Of a stretch of 64,000 bases of DNA, positions 41,718-49,712 are shown piece after piece. Origin of the DNA: an uncultured Shewanella sp. (GTDB taxonomy: Bacteria > Pseudomonadota > Gammaproteobacteria > Enterobacterales > Shewanellaceae); the NCBI GenBank assembly GCA_947503555.1, contig CANNEE010000002.1:124001-188000 (forward strand), written 5' to 3'. The notes below the pieces were generated by a model. The model saw nothing but the letters and a program-made list of their open reading frames with translations, did not search any database and was not told where the DNA came from. Position numbers and translations under genes: made by a program. Numbering within the stretch: the first letter of the stretch is position 1; each line of letters begins with the position of its first letter.

Positions 41718-41730
41718 ATAACAAAGTTAT
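41718..41730. promoter_or_regulatory. Candidate operator in the LysR-carboxylase intergenic region
   Basis: ATAAC-AAA-GTTAT is a perfect 5-base dyad in the short gap between divergent genes, which is where LysR proteins usually bind. No footprint or second copy supports it. Confidence 0.25.
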
Positions 41731-41777
41731 ATTTGGCCGTTGTAAAATTTTAAGAGGCTAAGCAGAGGATCTTTTTG

Positions 41778-44700
41778 ATGACCAGCAATAATCAGCCCGT
41801 AAACACGACTCAAGTTCAAACAGCCGATCCCTTGTTTTTACAAGCGGAACATCTAGCCAAAGATTTCTCTCTGTTTCCAGAACATAGCAAGCAGAGTTTG
41901 TCCGACGAAGTAAAAGGACTACTAGGTGAAGATGAGATTCAGGCGAACTTAAAAGATCTAGCTCAGCTAGATGTCGATGGTTACGTGACCAAAGTCATTC
42001 AGCCTACTCAGGATAAGAATCGCCCTGGTGCAAAACGCATCATCGCCGACCTGAAAGGAAAACTCATTACCGAAAACCACCAAGGGCCTTTTTATAGTGC
42101 CGAGATCGAACTGAATTTTGGATCTCGTACTCGCCGTGTGGGTTTCGTTGCACAAGAGCGTACTACTAGTAATGGTGCATGGATGCCTGAGCATCACATC
42201 GCCTGTTGTGAGGCTGTGCGCCATTTTGCCGAGCTGGCAATGCCAATCATCTACCTTATCGACACTCCTGGTGCCGATGCGGGTGAGATTGCCAATAGCC
42301 AAAACCAAGCTCACTCTATTTCGAAAGCCATTGCCGAAAGTGCCAATGTTGACGTACCAACCGTAGGTATCGTTATCGGTGCGGGTTACTCAGGTGGTGC
42401 GATTCCGTTAGCGGCAGCGAACATTCTATTGTCGCTACGTGATGGTATCTTTAATACCATTCAGCCACAGGGTCTACAGAGCATTGCGCGTAAATACAAC
42501 CTGTCTTGGCAGGAGTGTGCTAAGTCTGTGGGTGTTTCTCCTGAGGAGCTATACACTGCTGGCTGTATCGATGGCATTATCGATTTCTCTCCTAATGACA
42601 GCGATGAGCGTCAACACAATCTGCGCCGTGCTATCGTGAGCAGCATTGAAGCCGTAGAGAAAGCAGCTGTTGAATTCGTTCGTGACTCTGATGACTTGCG
42701 TGAGCACTATGATCGCAGTTTGACCCGCTTCCTGAATCCTTCACAGGACCTAGTTGCCCTTGAAGATCAGGCGGAGCTTGCGGTTGCAGCTAACCCAACT
42801 ATGCACCTTAACCTGTTTGGTAGTGCCTACCGCTATATGCGTTACCTGACGCTACGTAGCCGTATCCACTCTATCTCGCAAGAGCAGTATGGTCGCCTAT
42901 CTAAGGTGAGCGTACCTGAAGGTGATCTACTCGATCGTATCAGACAAGAGCAAGATAAGATCTTCCAGTCTTGGTTATCTAATCCAGATAAGCTGGTTTA
43001 TGATGAAGAGCTGAATAAGCTATGGGGTAACTTCATCGCTAAGCGTGATGAGATCTCTACTGAGCGTAATGTGTTGACTCGTTTGATTTTGGGTGAACCA
43101 AAAGAAAACTATAAGAAAGCTCGTAAAGCTTTGATGTTCAATATCGCTTGGTCGCTGTTCCATCGCTGGAAAGGCAATGCAGCTAACAACTTCAAAGGCT
43201 TGATCAACTATCTTGAGACGCTGCCACCTGAAGTCACTCAGACCGACTGGCCTGAGCTAAACCAGATGACAGTATTGGATGTGATTGTTCATGACGAGCT
43301 GCGCGAAGACTTTATCTGGCAGTGTCATAACATTCTTATCTTTAACTCGCTTTACGACGGTGTTGTCGGCAACCTAGCATCTATCGCGAAAGAAGCGATG
43401 ATCTCTAAGAGCCTATCGCGTAACTCGGTTGATAATTTGCTACATACTTCTATCGACCGTGCATTGTCGTCACAAGACACGCTGAACGATAAGAGCAAGT
43501 TCTATAAGTGGCTGAAGTACTTTATGTCTCAGTCAAACCGCGCCGAGCTACTGACTCGTACCGAGCAGTGGAAGAGTGTTGGTTTCCCACAATTAAACGA
43601 CAGTTTATTCGTGGTAATGACGTACTTCTTCGAGCGTCTACTACCTGAATACTTCGACAGTGAAGAAGACACCACTAAGTACACAGGTGCCATTAACCCA
43701 GTGCGTATCGGTCGTCGTAAAGACTTCTGGAACCGTTTGACTATGGGTTACCAAGACCTTCTGATTCAGAAGGTTCTGCGCGATGAAAAACGTGCGGGTA
43801 AGATGACTTGGAACAACATCATCGACAAGTTCTTTACTCAGTTCGATGAGATCAATGGCGACAAGATGTCGGCTAACCAGCTTAACTTCCCTGGTTTCCG
43901 TCTCTCTATCGAAGATGCAATCGATAAAGGCATTCGTCCATGTGGCCTAATCACAGGTCTTGCAGACTTTGACCATGATGGTAAGAAGATGCGCGTGGGT
44001 GTTGCTGTTTCTAATACAGCTTTCCAAGCGGGCGCCTTCGATATGGCCAGTGCCGAGAAATTCAGTGACCTACTTATCGAGTGTGCTAAGCGTAAGCTAC
44101 CTGTTATCTGCTTTATCAGCTCTGGCGGTATGCAGACTAAAGAAGGTGCGGCAGCGCTATTCTCTATGGCGGTAGTGAACGACCGTATTACTCGTTTCAT
44201 CCGTGATAACGAACTACCAATCATGATGTTTGGTTACGGTGACTGTACCGGTGGTGCACAGGCGAGTTTTGTGACTCACCCACTGGTTAAGACCTACTAT
44301 ATGTCAGGCACTAACATGCCATTTGCTGGTCAAATGGTGGTACCTGCATACTTGCCATCGACGTCGACGCTATCTAACTACTTGTCGAAAGTCCCTGGTG
44401 CGATGAATGGCCTAGTCTTTAACCCATTTGCCGACAATCTAGATGACAGATTGACCAGCATTGACCCATTTATGCCACGTGCAACCGATAACATCGAAGA
44501 TGTCATCGCCAATGCGGTATCGAGTCTTGCTCCTGAGCAAGTGATCGTTGAAGACGAAATTGTTCAAGACGACCCTCGTGCGCTAATGAAACCAATCGAC
44601 AAGGTATTGGTTCATGCTCGTGGTTGTACTGCGGTTAAGCTTATCCGTAAGGCCCATGACAACGATATCAACGTGGTACTTGTGGCGTCAGATCCTGATA

Positions 44701-46325
44701 TGACTGCAGTTCCTGCAGAAATGCTTAAGGAAAACGACAAGCTAGTGTGTATCGGTGGTAACACTTCTGATGAAAGTTATCTCAACGCTTACTCAGTACT
44801 TAAAGTTGCCGAGTATGAGAAAGTTGATGCACTTCACCCTGGTATTGGTTTCCTATCTGAGAGCCCGCAGTTTGCTGCACTATGTGTGAACAATGGCGTT
44901 AACTTCGTTGGTCCAAGTGTTCACTCTATGACTACCATGGGTAACAAGTCGAATGCGATTAAGACGTCTCAGTCGCAAAGCGTACCTGTAGTACCTGGTT
45001 CTCACGGCATTCTAAATAACGCTGAGCAAGCGGTGAATGTCGCGAGCGAAATCGGTTATCCAGTGCTGCTTAAAGCGGTACAAGGTGGCGGTGGTAAGGG
45101 GATTCAAGTCGTTGAACGCCCTGAGGATATGATTGGTCTATTCCAAAAAACCTCGACCGAAGCGGCTGCAGCCTTTGGTAACGGTGACCTGTACCTAGAG
45201 AAGTATGTGACTTCACTACGTCATATCGAAGTACAGTTGCTACGTGACAAGTTTGGTCACACTAAGGTTTTAGGTCTACGTGACTGCTCAGTACAGCGTA
45301 ATAACCAGAAGGTGATCGAAGAGTCTGGTTCTACCATGCTACCTGAAGAGCTTAAGCAACAGGTGCTTGAGTACACTAGAGCCCTTGGTGATGCGACCGA
45401 TTATATGGGCGCAGGTACTGTAGAGTTTATCTACAACCTAGATGCTAACGAAGTGTACTTCATGGAGATGAACACACGTCTTCAGGTTGAGCATCCAGTT
45501 ACCGAGGCAACATCGGGTATCGACATCGTGAGTGCTCAGTTTGATATCGCAGCGGGTCGCTCAATTGAAGCGCTAGAGCCAAAAGAGCAAGGCTATGCGA
45601 TTGAGGTTCGTGTAACCGCTGAGAAAGCTGAGCTTGATAGTGACGGCATACTACAGCTGATCCCTAACCCTGGCATGATCACTGAGTGTGTTATGCCTGA
45701 GCGTGACGATATGGAGATTATCTCTATCGCTTCTAGCGATAAGGAAGTGTCGCCATACTACGATAGCTTGATCGCACAGATCGTTTGTCGCGGTAAAGAT
45801 CGTGAAGATGTAGTGGCTAAGCTTTATGACTACCTAGATAACGTAGTGATTAAAGGTATTGCGACTAACATTCCATTGCTTAAGCGTATTCTGAAAGATG
45901 GTACCTTCAACGAAGGTGTGTACGACACTAACTACCTGCCACGTCTAATGGCTGAGTTAGACGTACCTGAGCTTATCGCTGAGATGGAAGCTGCTGCAGA
46001 GACTCAAGGCGTCGATATGGCCTCACTACGTGTTGGTGAGAGTAACGAGCTGAAAGTATTGGCACAGGGCGCTGGTATCTTCTATACCTCTCCTGCACCG
46101 GGCGAAGCCGACTTTGTTAAAGAAGGTGATATCGTCAGAGCGGATCAGACGCTAGCACTGAGTGAAGCGATGAAGATGTTCTCGCAAATTACCCTTGCGA
46201 GCTACAACCGTAAAGGCGCTGAGATCTACCCTGAAGATAAGCAGTATCGTATCGAGAAGATCATGAATACTAATGGTCAACAGGTCTCGCAAAATGACTT
46301 ACTGTTTGTGGTAACACCACTGTAA
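41778..46325 (+). CDS. Fused acetyl-CoA carboxylase: carboxyltransferase, biotin carboxylase and biotin carrier in one chain
   Basis: A 1515-residue enzyme expected to carboxylate acetyl-CoA or another acyl-CoA with ATP and bicarbonate. Residues about 60-310 resemble the carboxyltransferase alpha part (TPGADAGEIAN near 162, GYSGGAIPLAAAN near 203), and about 690-910 the beta part (ISSGGMQTKEGAA near 779). A biotin carboxylase follows (about 945-1395; ATP-loop GGGGKG near 1103, EMNTRLQVEHPVTE near 1232), then a biotinyl domain with K1466 in SEAMKM. This order, transferase first and carrier last, differs from the eukaryotic one (BC-BCCP-CT) and from split bacterial subunits. Codons are biased to CGT and GGT, suggesting strong expression. 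AGAGGAT precedes ATG 41778. The acyl-CoA substrate is inferred. Confidence 0.85.
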   Translation: MTSNNQPVNTTQVQTADPLFLQAEHLAKDFSLFPEHSKQSLSDEVKGLLGEDEIQANLKDLAQLDVDGYVTKVIQPTQDKNRPGAKRIIADLKGKLITENHQGPFYSAEIELNFGSRTRRVGFVAQERTTSNGAWMPEHHIACCEAVRHFAELAMPIIYLIDTPGADAGEIANSQNQAHSISKAIAESANVDVPTVGIVIGAGYSGGAIPLAAANILLSLRDGIFNTIQPQGLQSIARKYNLSWQECAKSVGVSPEELYTAGCIDGIIDFSPNDSDERQHNLRRAIVSSIEAVEKAAVEFVRDSDDLREHYDRSLTRFLNPSQDLVALEDQAELAVAANPTMHLNLFGSAYRYMRYLTLRSRIHSISQEQYGRLSKVSVPEGDLLDRIRQEQDKIFQSWLSNPDKLVYDEELNKLWGNFIAKRDEISTERNVLTRLILGEPKENYKKARKALMFNIAWSLFHRWKGNAANNFKGLINYLETLPPEVTQTDWPELNQMTVLDVIVHDELREDFIWQCHNILIFNSLYDGVVGNLASIAKEAMISKSLSRNSVDNLLHTSIDRALSSQDTLNDKSKFYKWLKYFMSQSNRAELLTRTEQWKSVGFPQLNDSLFVVMTYFFERLLPEYFDSEEDTTKYTGAINPVRIGRRKDFWNRLTMGYQDLLIQKVLRDEKRAGKMTWNNIIDKFFTQFDEINGDKMSANQLNFPGFRLSIEDAIDKGIRPCGLITGLADFDHDGKKMRVGVAVSNTAFQAGAFDMASAEKFSDLLIECAKRKLPVICFISSGGMQTKEGAAALFSMAVVNDRITRFIRDNELPIMMFGYGDCTGGAQASFVTHPLVKTYYMSGTNMPFAGQMVVPAYLPSTSTLSNYLSKVPGAMNGLVFNPFADNLDDRLTSIDPFMPRATDNIEDVIANAVSSLAPEQVIVEDEIVQDDPRALMKPIDKVLVHARGCTAVKLIRKAHDNDINVVLVASDPDMTAVPAEMLKENDKLVCIGGNTSDESYLNAYSVLKVAEYEKVDALHPGIGFLSESPQFAALCVNNGVNFVGPSVHSMTTMGNKSNAIKTSQSQSVPVVPGSHGILNNAEQAVNVASEIGYPVLLKAVQGGGGKGIQVVERPEDMIGLFQKTSTEAAAAFGNGDLYLEKYVTSLRHIEVQLLRDKFGHTKVLGLRDCSVQRNNQKVIEESGSTMLPEELKQQVLEYTRALGDATDYMGAGTVEFIYNLDANEVYFMEMNTRLQVEHPVTEATSGIDIVSAQFDIAAGRSIEALEPKEQGYAIEVRVTAEKAELDSDGILQLIPNPGMITECVMPERDDMEIISIASSDKEVSPYYDSLIAQIVCRGKDREDVVAKLYDYLDNVVIKGIATNIPLLKRILKDGTFNEGVYDTNYLPRLMAELDVPELIAEMEAAAETQGVDMASLRVGESNELKVLAQGAGIFYTSPAPGEADFVKEGDIVRADQTLALSEAMKMFSQITLASYNRKGAEIYPEDKQYRIEKIMNTNGQQVSQNDLLFVVTPL

Positions 46326-46356
46326 GGCGTTAAGTTCAGTCAAAGCTGATGTTTGA

Positions 46357-46388
46357 AAATACCCGCTACCTTAGCGGGTATTTTTTTG
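46357..46388 (+). terminator. Rho-independent terminator of the fused carboxylase gene
   Basis: AATACCCGCTA pairs with TAGCGGGTATT around a CCT loop, followed by TTTTTTG, about 30 bases after the stop codon. Confidence 0.85.
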
Positions 46389-46462
46389 TTTAGGGGAAAC
46401 TAAACAGGTTTCTTATTTCTATCTGGTGCTTGGAGCTAAATTGCAGGGCTCCACGGCGTTAA

Positions 46463-46575
46463 TTCAAGCGCAGCTTGAAATAGAGTTAAATCCAAACGAA
46501 GTTTAATTATCCTCTATTGCCGAAAAGGCAAGAATACTCATCACAATCCATCAAATTCATCCAAACGAAGTTTGG
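46463..46575. repeat. Cluster of four short dyads, two of them sharing CAAACGAAGTTT
   Basis: TTCAAGC-GCA-GCTTGAA (46463-46479), AAAC-GAA-GTTT (46494-46504), TTGCC-GAAAA-GGCAA (46517-46531) and CCAAAC-GAA-GTTTGG (46561-46575). The second and fourth share the direct repeat TCCAAACGAAGTTT. Spacing between centres is irregular. Confidence 0.5.
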
Positions 46576-46691
46576 AAATATCAGCTGGCTATGGTCTGAA
46601 TGACCAAAGAAGAAAAGGTTTGGTGGTCGGGCAATATAAAAAGCCTAGAAGCTCTTAAAGGGGTGTTTACAAGGTAAAGAGGGGAAAAGCT

Positions 46692-46730
46692 CTGTCAGCC
46701 ACTCTGTTTGGTATAAAGTGGCTGACAGGG
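46692..46730 (-). terminator. Long stem-loop after grcA
   Basis: CTGTCAGCCACT pairs perfectly with AGTGGCTGACAG around a 14-base loop, just after the grcA stop. The following minus-strand sequence is AGCTTTTCC, a weak T-run, so it may end or protect the grcA message. Confidence 0.55.
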
Positions 46731-46742
46731 GCTAAGCGGGCC

Positions 46743-47117
46743 TTATAGCGAGGCTGTGAAGGTACGCTTAATAATGTCTTGCTGCTGCTCTGGTGTTAGC
46801 GAGTTAAAACGCACTGCATAACCAGATACACGCACTGTTAGCTGAGGATACTTCTCAGGGTGCGCGATCGCATCTTCTAATGTTTCTTTTGTCATTACAT
46901 TCACGTTTAGGTGCTGACCACCTTCGCGTTCTAGATCATTTTTTACCGCCACTTCGCGATATTCGATCTCACCTAGATCTGCCAGACTAACCACTTTTTC
47001 TTCCTGTGCTTTGTCTTTGGCGCAAATGCAACGAGCTTGCTGTTTTTCTTCATCTAGAAGCCAAAATGAGTTCAAAAGGGCTTCTTGTTCAGTTTTCGTA
47101 ATTTGGATACCAATCAT
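46743..47117 (-). CDS. grcA: Autonomous glycyl radical cofactor
   Basis: GrcA (YfiD) is a 124-residue mimic of the C-terminus of pyruvate formate-lyase. It supplies a new glycyl radical when oxygen cuts the enzyme, so it matters in micro-oxic or acid stress. The C-terminal [13 protein letters not shown] carries the radical Gly at 99. The middle ([13 protein letters not shown]) also matches the lyase. In E. coli it is activated by FNR and ArcA. Upstream here only one half-site, CTTGATC at about 47184-47190 (minus), is clear. The lyase gene itself is not in the window. Confidence 0.95.
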   Translation of the reverse strand: MIGIQITKTEQEALLNSFWLLDEEKQQARCICAKDKAQEEKVVSLADLGEIEYREVAVKNDLEREGGQHLNVNVMTKETLEDAIAHPEKYPQLTVRVSGYAVRFNSLTPEQQQDIIKRTFTASL

Positions 47118-47258
47118 TGTACTACTCTCCCAGTGAATGAGTTTCTATTTCTATCAGGTTTCGCTGGTGATTTCTATGCGTTAGATCAAGTTTTGAGGTT
47201 GAATTTTGTTCATCTTTAATACAAATTTATAATTAGATTTCAGTGGTTTAGTGATGGC

Positions 47259-48491
47259 TTATTTAGTGTCTTTGACATTTATCCCTTTTGTTTGAGTTAG
47301 AGTGTCAGCTGGTAGAATGGCTTTTTTGAGCATTAGAGGGCCGATTAATGTTGTAATGGCTATAATGACAACTAACAGGGCAAACTCGCTGGGGGCGAGT
47401 ACATTCAGCTGGCGACCTATCTCTGCGAAAACTAAGCCAACTTCACCCCTAGGTACCATGGCTGAACCTATTGCAATTCGTTCTCGCCAGTGACGGCTTG
47501 CCAACATTCCCGATAACAATTTAGTCACTATGGCGAGTAGGGTTAACCAAGCTAGGATCAGTAATCCGGTGAAACTCAGATCTAGCTGGCTAAGATCTAT
47601 GCTGATCCCGACGTAAACGAAAAAGACAGGTGTAAAAATGTGTACTAGGGGTTTGCTGGCATTTTCCAGTGACTTGGTAAAGGGGAAAGGGTTTTTAAGA
47701 TACTGATCGAGTGGTGAGATAAAATGGCGGGATAGCCCCATGCCCACAGCAAAGCCGCCAAGAATTGCAGGTGCACCAACAAAGTGGGCGAGCCATGCAA
47801 ACAGGGCTATCAGTGTCATGACCACCAGTGGTTCATAGCCGGGAATTTTTACATAGTGTTGTAGCCAACGCGCAAAATACACAAGCCCCCTGGCAATTGG
47901 TGGGCTAAATGCTACAAAGCCAGATATCATGGCTATAAGAAGGAGTGTTGGGCCGATAGCGATTTCACCGGATGCGGCAAAATGAAACAAAATACTGAGT
48001 AGGGCGACGCCAACAATATCGTCAATGACTGCAGCACCTAATATCACTTGCCCTGTAGGGCTTTGATCTTGGCCATTGAGTTTAAGCACATGTACTGAAA
48101 TGCCTATGCTGGTAGCGGTTAAGGTGCAACCAAAGAAGAGTGCGCCAAAGGCGGAAAGGGATAGCCAATAGGCGCTAGCTAGACCCATTATTGTGGCGGG
48201 GGCTAAAATTCCGATAAGGGCTACCCAAATCACTTTAGGTCCAGCGTTGAGCAGCTTCTTGATGGAGGTTTCGCAGCCGATATCAAACAATAAAAGAATA
48301 ACGCCAAGCTCGGCGATAATAGCCAAGGTTTCATGGGGTGTTACCCAGCCAAGAAGGGATGGGCCTATCAATATGCCAGCGGTGACTTCGCCCACTACAC
48401 TGGGCCAGCTAAAACGAAAACTGAGCTCGGCCAACAGCCTACCTATGACTAGGATTAACAGTAGCGACATAACAAAACTGTCGATTGCCAT
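47259..48491 (-). CDS. CPA2-type cation/proton antiporter
   Basis: A 410-residue inner-membrane protein with about 11-12 hydrophobic segments of the Na+/H+ exchanger (CPA2, KefB/NapA-like) family. The ion-binding core FGCTLTATSIG near 118-128 and GAAVIDDIVGVALL near 151-164, with the Asp pair, are visible. There is no C-terminal RCK/TrkA-N domain, unlike KefB and KefC. It should exchange Na+ or K+ for H+. It is divergent from the universal stress protein gene, and an FNR-like box lies in the shared upstream region, nearer to that gene. Confidence 0.87.
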   Translation of the reverse strand: MAIDSFVMSLLLILVIGRLLAELSFRFSWPSVVGEVTAGILIGPSLLGWVTPHETLAIIAELGVILLLFDIGCETSIKKLLNAGPKVIWVALIGILAPATIMGLASAYWLSLSAFGALFFGCTLTATSIGISVHVLKLNGQDQSPTGQVILGAAVIDDIVGVALLSILFHFAASGEIAIGPTLLLIAMISGFVAFSPPIARGLVYFARWLQHYVKIPGYEPLVVMTLIALFAWLAHFVGAPAILGGFAVGMGLSRHFISPLDQYLKNPFPFTKSLENASKPLVHIFTPVFFVYVGISIDLSQLDLSFTGLLILAWLTLLAIVTKLLSGMLASRHWRERIAIGSAMVPRGEVGLVFAEIGRQLNVLAPSEFALLVVIIAITTLIGPLMLKKAILPADTLTQTKGINVKDTK

Positions 48492-48833
48492 AGGTGCCAG
48501 TCCCTATAAAAGCTAAGCCTTTGCTAAATGGGGCTAGTTACACCAATGGTACTCATTTGGGTTGAATACTCGTTGGCGTAGTAAGCCGTAGGTTAGGTGC
48601 ATGACTCAGGTCATTTGTGCTTAGTTTGAGTGTAGTCGACTATGACCTATTTTGACGGTTTGTCCTTGACTCTGTTGATGAAATCTCCTCAAAGACGGTT
48701 TTCATTTTACTGCTATAACATATTCCTAGTGATTGCTTGATCGCGATCATTTTTGACCTCGATTCTCAGGCATGAAAAGCCGCCCCTGACTAAGCTGAAA
48801 GTATCAGTTGCTCACGCTGTAAGGAGGGAGGCT
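48492..48833. other. Divergent promoter region, antiporter and universal stress protein
   Basis: About 340 bases containing an FNR/CRP-type dyad at 48737-48750 and the ribosome site AAGGAGGGAGG before ATG 48834. No other gene or hairpin of note was seen. Confidence 0.4.
48737..48750 (+). promoter_or_regulatory. FNR/CRP-type box upstream of the universal stress protein gene
   Basis: TTGATCGCGATCAT is a nearly perfect dyad with one mismatch to the FNR consensus. Its centre is about 90 bases before the ATG of the stress-protein gene. Confidence 0.5.
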
Positions 48834-49712
48834 ATGGATAAGGTTTTTATTATTGCGCAAATGGAGCAGGCACACACAGATGCTGTGGCTGCGGGCATTA
48901 AACTGGCTAGATTGATGGATAAGCATGCCGAAGTGTTTTCATACTCCTATGCCTATTTCAGTGGCGCAGAGCGTTACAATCCGAGATTGGCTGGGGTTGC
49001 TCAAAAGGAGTTGATGAATCAAAGGCAAACTCAACTGCAACAGGAACTCTCTTCTTTGGGGGAAGATAGTATTCCTTTACATATGATTTGGAGTAAATAC
49101 CTGTTCGAGCATGCCTGTCACCATTCGATGCGTCACGGCTTCGATCTTATGGTGAAAGCCGTGCACCATGCCGATCATTATCTGCCCACCGATTGGCAGT
49201 TGATTCGACATACTAAGATCCCATTATTGCTGCTAACCGATAACCCATTGCATAGGGGCAATTGCACCTTGATGGCGGTGGACTTAGGAACCCATGACCC
49301 CATTAAACAGCAGCTTAATGAGGTGGTTATCGCCCATGCAAGAGAGCTGGCCGATGCCACAGATACTGAGTTGCACCTGGCCTATGTGCTACGAGTGCCA
49401 CGCATACTACGAGATATGGATTTACTCGATACTCGCACCTTAGTGAAACAAGCCTATAAGGAGCATCAAGAGGAGATAGAAAGACTCAATATGCCTGCCG
49501 AACATGTGCATATTGTGGCCGGAGAGCCAGAGCTGTGTTTGTTTGATTTAGCTTGTAAGCTTAAGTGTCGTTATCTGGTGATAGGCGCTAAGCAAAGGCA
49601 AGGATTACTTGGTCGTATGATAGGTAATACCGCTGAGTCGGTATTGGGCAGAATGCGCAGTAATGTGTTGGTGATCCCAGCCGATGATCAACTGCTGGCG
49701 CCCCTTACCTGA
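48834..49712 (+). CDS. Tandem universal stress protein (UspE-like)
   Basis: A 292-residue cytoplasmic protein made of two Usp domains (about 1-140 and 145-290). The second has the nucleotide-binding pattern GAKQRQGLLGRMIGNTAE near 262-279; the first is degenerate, as in UspE. ATG 48834 is chosen over TTG 48753 because a strong AAGGAGG site precedes it and MDKVFIIAQ is a normal first strand. An FNR-like box lies upstream, in line with Usp proteins of other bacteria that are induced without oxygen. It overlaps the convergent P-type ATPase gene by 8 bases. Confidence 0.87.
   Translation: MDKVFIIAQMEQAHTDAVAAGIKLARLMDKHAEVFSYSYAYFSGAERYNPRLAGVAQKELMNQRQTQLQQELSSLGEDSIPLHMIWSKYLFEHACHHSMRHGFDLMVKAVHHADHYLPTDWQLIRHTKIPLLLLTDNPLHRGNCTLMAVDLGTHDPIKQQLNEVVIAHARELADATDTELHLAYVLRVPRILRDMDLLDTRTLVKQAYKEHQEEIERLNMPAEHVHIVAGEPELCLFDLACKLKCRYLVIGAKQRQGLLGRMIGNTAESVLGRMRSNVLVIPADDQLLAPLT

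Larger units (their letters stand above)
46389..46742. other. Gene-free region with short palindromes
   Basis: About 350 bases between the carboxylase terminator and grcA. It holds four short dyads at 46463-46575 and a long inverted repeat at 46692-46730 that serves as the grcA transcript end. A 26-codon open frame near 46606 has no ribosome site and is not called. Confidence 0.4.

Noticed and set aside
42118-44224. Several open frames inside the fused carboxylase gene on both strands
   Set aside because: They are by-products of the biased codons of the large gene, without starts or motifs.
46606-46686. 26-codon frame upstream of grcA
   Set aside because: No ribosome site, no terminator of its own, and it lies in the palindrome-rich gap.
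47181-47190. FNR site for grcA
   Set aside because: Only one half-site (CTTGATC on the minus strand) is clear; the second half does not match.
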